Notes under the pieces: generated by a model | What the model was told of the DNA's origin: nothing | Seen by the model: the letters and a program-made list of their open reading frames with translations, nothing else | Databases searched by the model: none | Source of the DNA: Deltaproteobacteria bacterium | Lineage (GTDB): Bacteria > Desulfobacterota > Desulfobacteria > Desulfobacterales > Desulfatirhabdiaceae | DNA length: 64,000 nucleotides | Assembly: GCA_016219185.1 (NCBI GenBank) | Contig: JACRBZ010000066.1 | Location: forward strand, 62,001 to 126,000 | Direction: 5' to 3' | Translations under genes and position numbers: made by a program | Part shown: positions 63,569 to 64,000 of the stretch, one piece after another | Numbering within the stretch: the first letter of the stretch is position 1 | How the letters are laid out: the number at the start of each line of letters is the position of its first letter

Positions 63569-63657
63569 ATGAATTCTGTAATTAACAAATAAAACACTCG
63601 TTTTCGGAAATAATGGACGAAACAAATCTCATTTTTCGGAAGGCGGCTTCTATGGCG

Positions 63658-64000
63658 CTAATTTATCTTAACGCGGCCGGTAATGGCTATCGTAATTTTT
63701 TTAATGCCGCTGGAATTCTGCAATGTCAGTGTTCGGGGTGATGTGGTTCCCCTCGATGAGAATAACACGCTGGTAAAACTCAGGACCGTTCCCGGATAAT
63801 CCGGCTGTAAATCCTTGATGCTTGCGGGTTTGCTTCCGACAGTCACCGAATATGAATGATTGTTCAAATACCTTACCACCACACTGACGTTTTCCTTGAC
63901 AGATGACATCCGTGCCGCAACCAGATCGCTCATGACCTGATGCGCAGCACCATTCAGGCGAATTTTTGGAATCCAGGCGTTGTAATTGAGAATTGAAATG
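63658..64000 (-). CDS. FimT/GspH-like prepilin, C-terminal part (runs off the window)
   Basis: The frame is open to the window edge, giving RLNGAAHQVMSDLVAARMSS and onward to the C-terminal ITIAITGRVKIN. The first part matches the post-helix region of GspH/FimT pilins (compare the AARQVMSDLMAARMQA-type motif). The N-terminal prepilin signal lies beyond 64000. It should be the first gene of the second minor-pilin cluster. Confidence 0.78.
   Translation of the reverse strand, partial: ISILNYNAWIPKIRLNGAAHQVMSDLVAARMSSVKENVSVVVRYLNNHSYSVTVGSKPASIKDLQPDYPGTVLSFTSVLFSSRGTTSPRTLTLQNSSGIKKITIAITGRVKIN

Overview
The window comes from a sulfate-reducing bacterium, most likely Desulfobacterota (the former Desulfobacteraceae and relatives). 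The diagnostic block is aprBA-qmoABC (28.8-36.3 kb), the APS reductase and its quinone-interacting membrane oxidoreductase. A large anaerobe-type oxygen and ROS defence cluster (41.0-47.4 kb: rubrerythrin, superoxide reductase, rubredoxins, diiron flavoprotein, multiheme cytochrome, NtrC-type regulator) and type IV pilus genes at the right end fit the same lifestyle.

Layout. 0-4.7 kb: housekeeping genes (gatA end, small ORF, mutL, a TIGR00300 ornithine-cyclodeaminase-like protein, rarD). 4.9-9.9 kb: an accessory scrap zone with a receiver-domain remnant, group II intron debris, a mazEF module split into two opposite-strand pieces, intact hicAB, an AT-rich unknown gene, a frameshifted gene and a dnaE 3' fragment. 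9.9-20.0 kb: a co-directional minus-strand RNA-repair island (DUF6717, hen1, pnkp, a DUF262-HNH protein, sir2, rtcB2, prfH, unknown). It is the most interesting part of the window, because it joins two separate RNA-repair pathways with a restriction-like protein and a sirtuin. 20.2-23.7 kb: a pilin gene with an apparent ATT start, a dnaB 5' fragment, a duplicated and truncated WYL regulator next to its intact copy, a GGCT-like gene, and copies of rarD and VWA-gene fragments. 23.7-25.9 kb: surE, a probable integron attC site, a HEPN-like gene and a phd-parE toxin-antitoxin pair. 26.0-28.2 kb: moxR-VWA operon. 28.5-36.3 kb: aprBA and qmoABC with terminators. 36.6-41.0 kb: a REC-REC-PEP-synthase-like protein and gdhA. 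41.0-47.4 kb: the oxidative-stress cluster. 47.8-64 kb: an AsmA-like protein, pilB, a degenerate mazEF, small secreted proteins, pilY1 and two minor-pilin clusters separated by an Rpn-nuclease remnant and a higBA-type module whose antitoxin is interrupted at a G10 tract.

Two themes recur. First, there are many partial gene copies and internal deletions (receiver domain, mazF twice, WYL, Rpn, flavodoxin, dnaB, dnaE, rarD, VWA), which suggests a genome prone to duplication and deletion. Second, there are five toxin-antitoxin loci in different states of decay. I saw no tRNA, rRNA or CRISPR array. All functional calls rest on reading the sequence and recalling family motifs. No database search was run.
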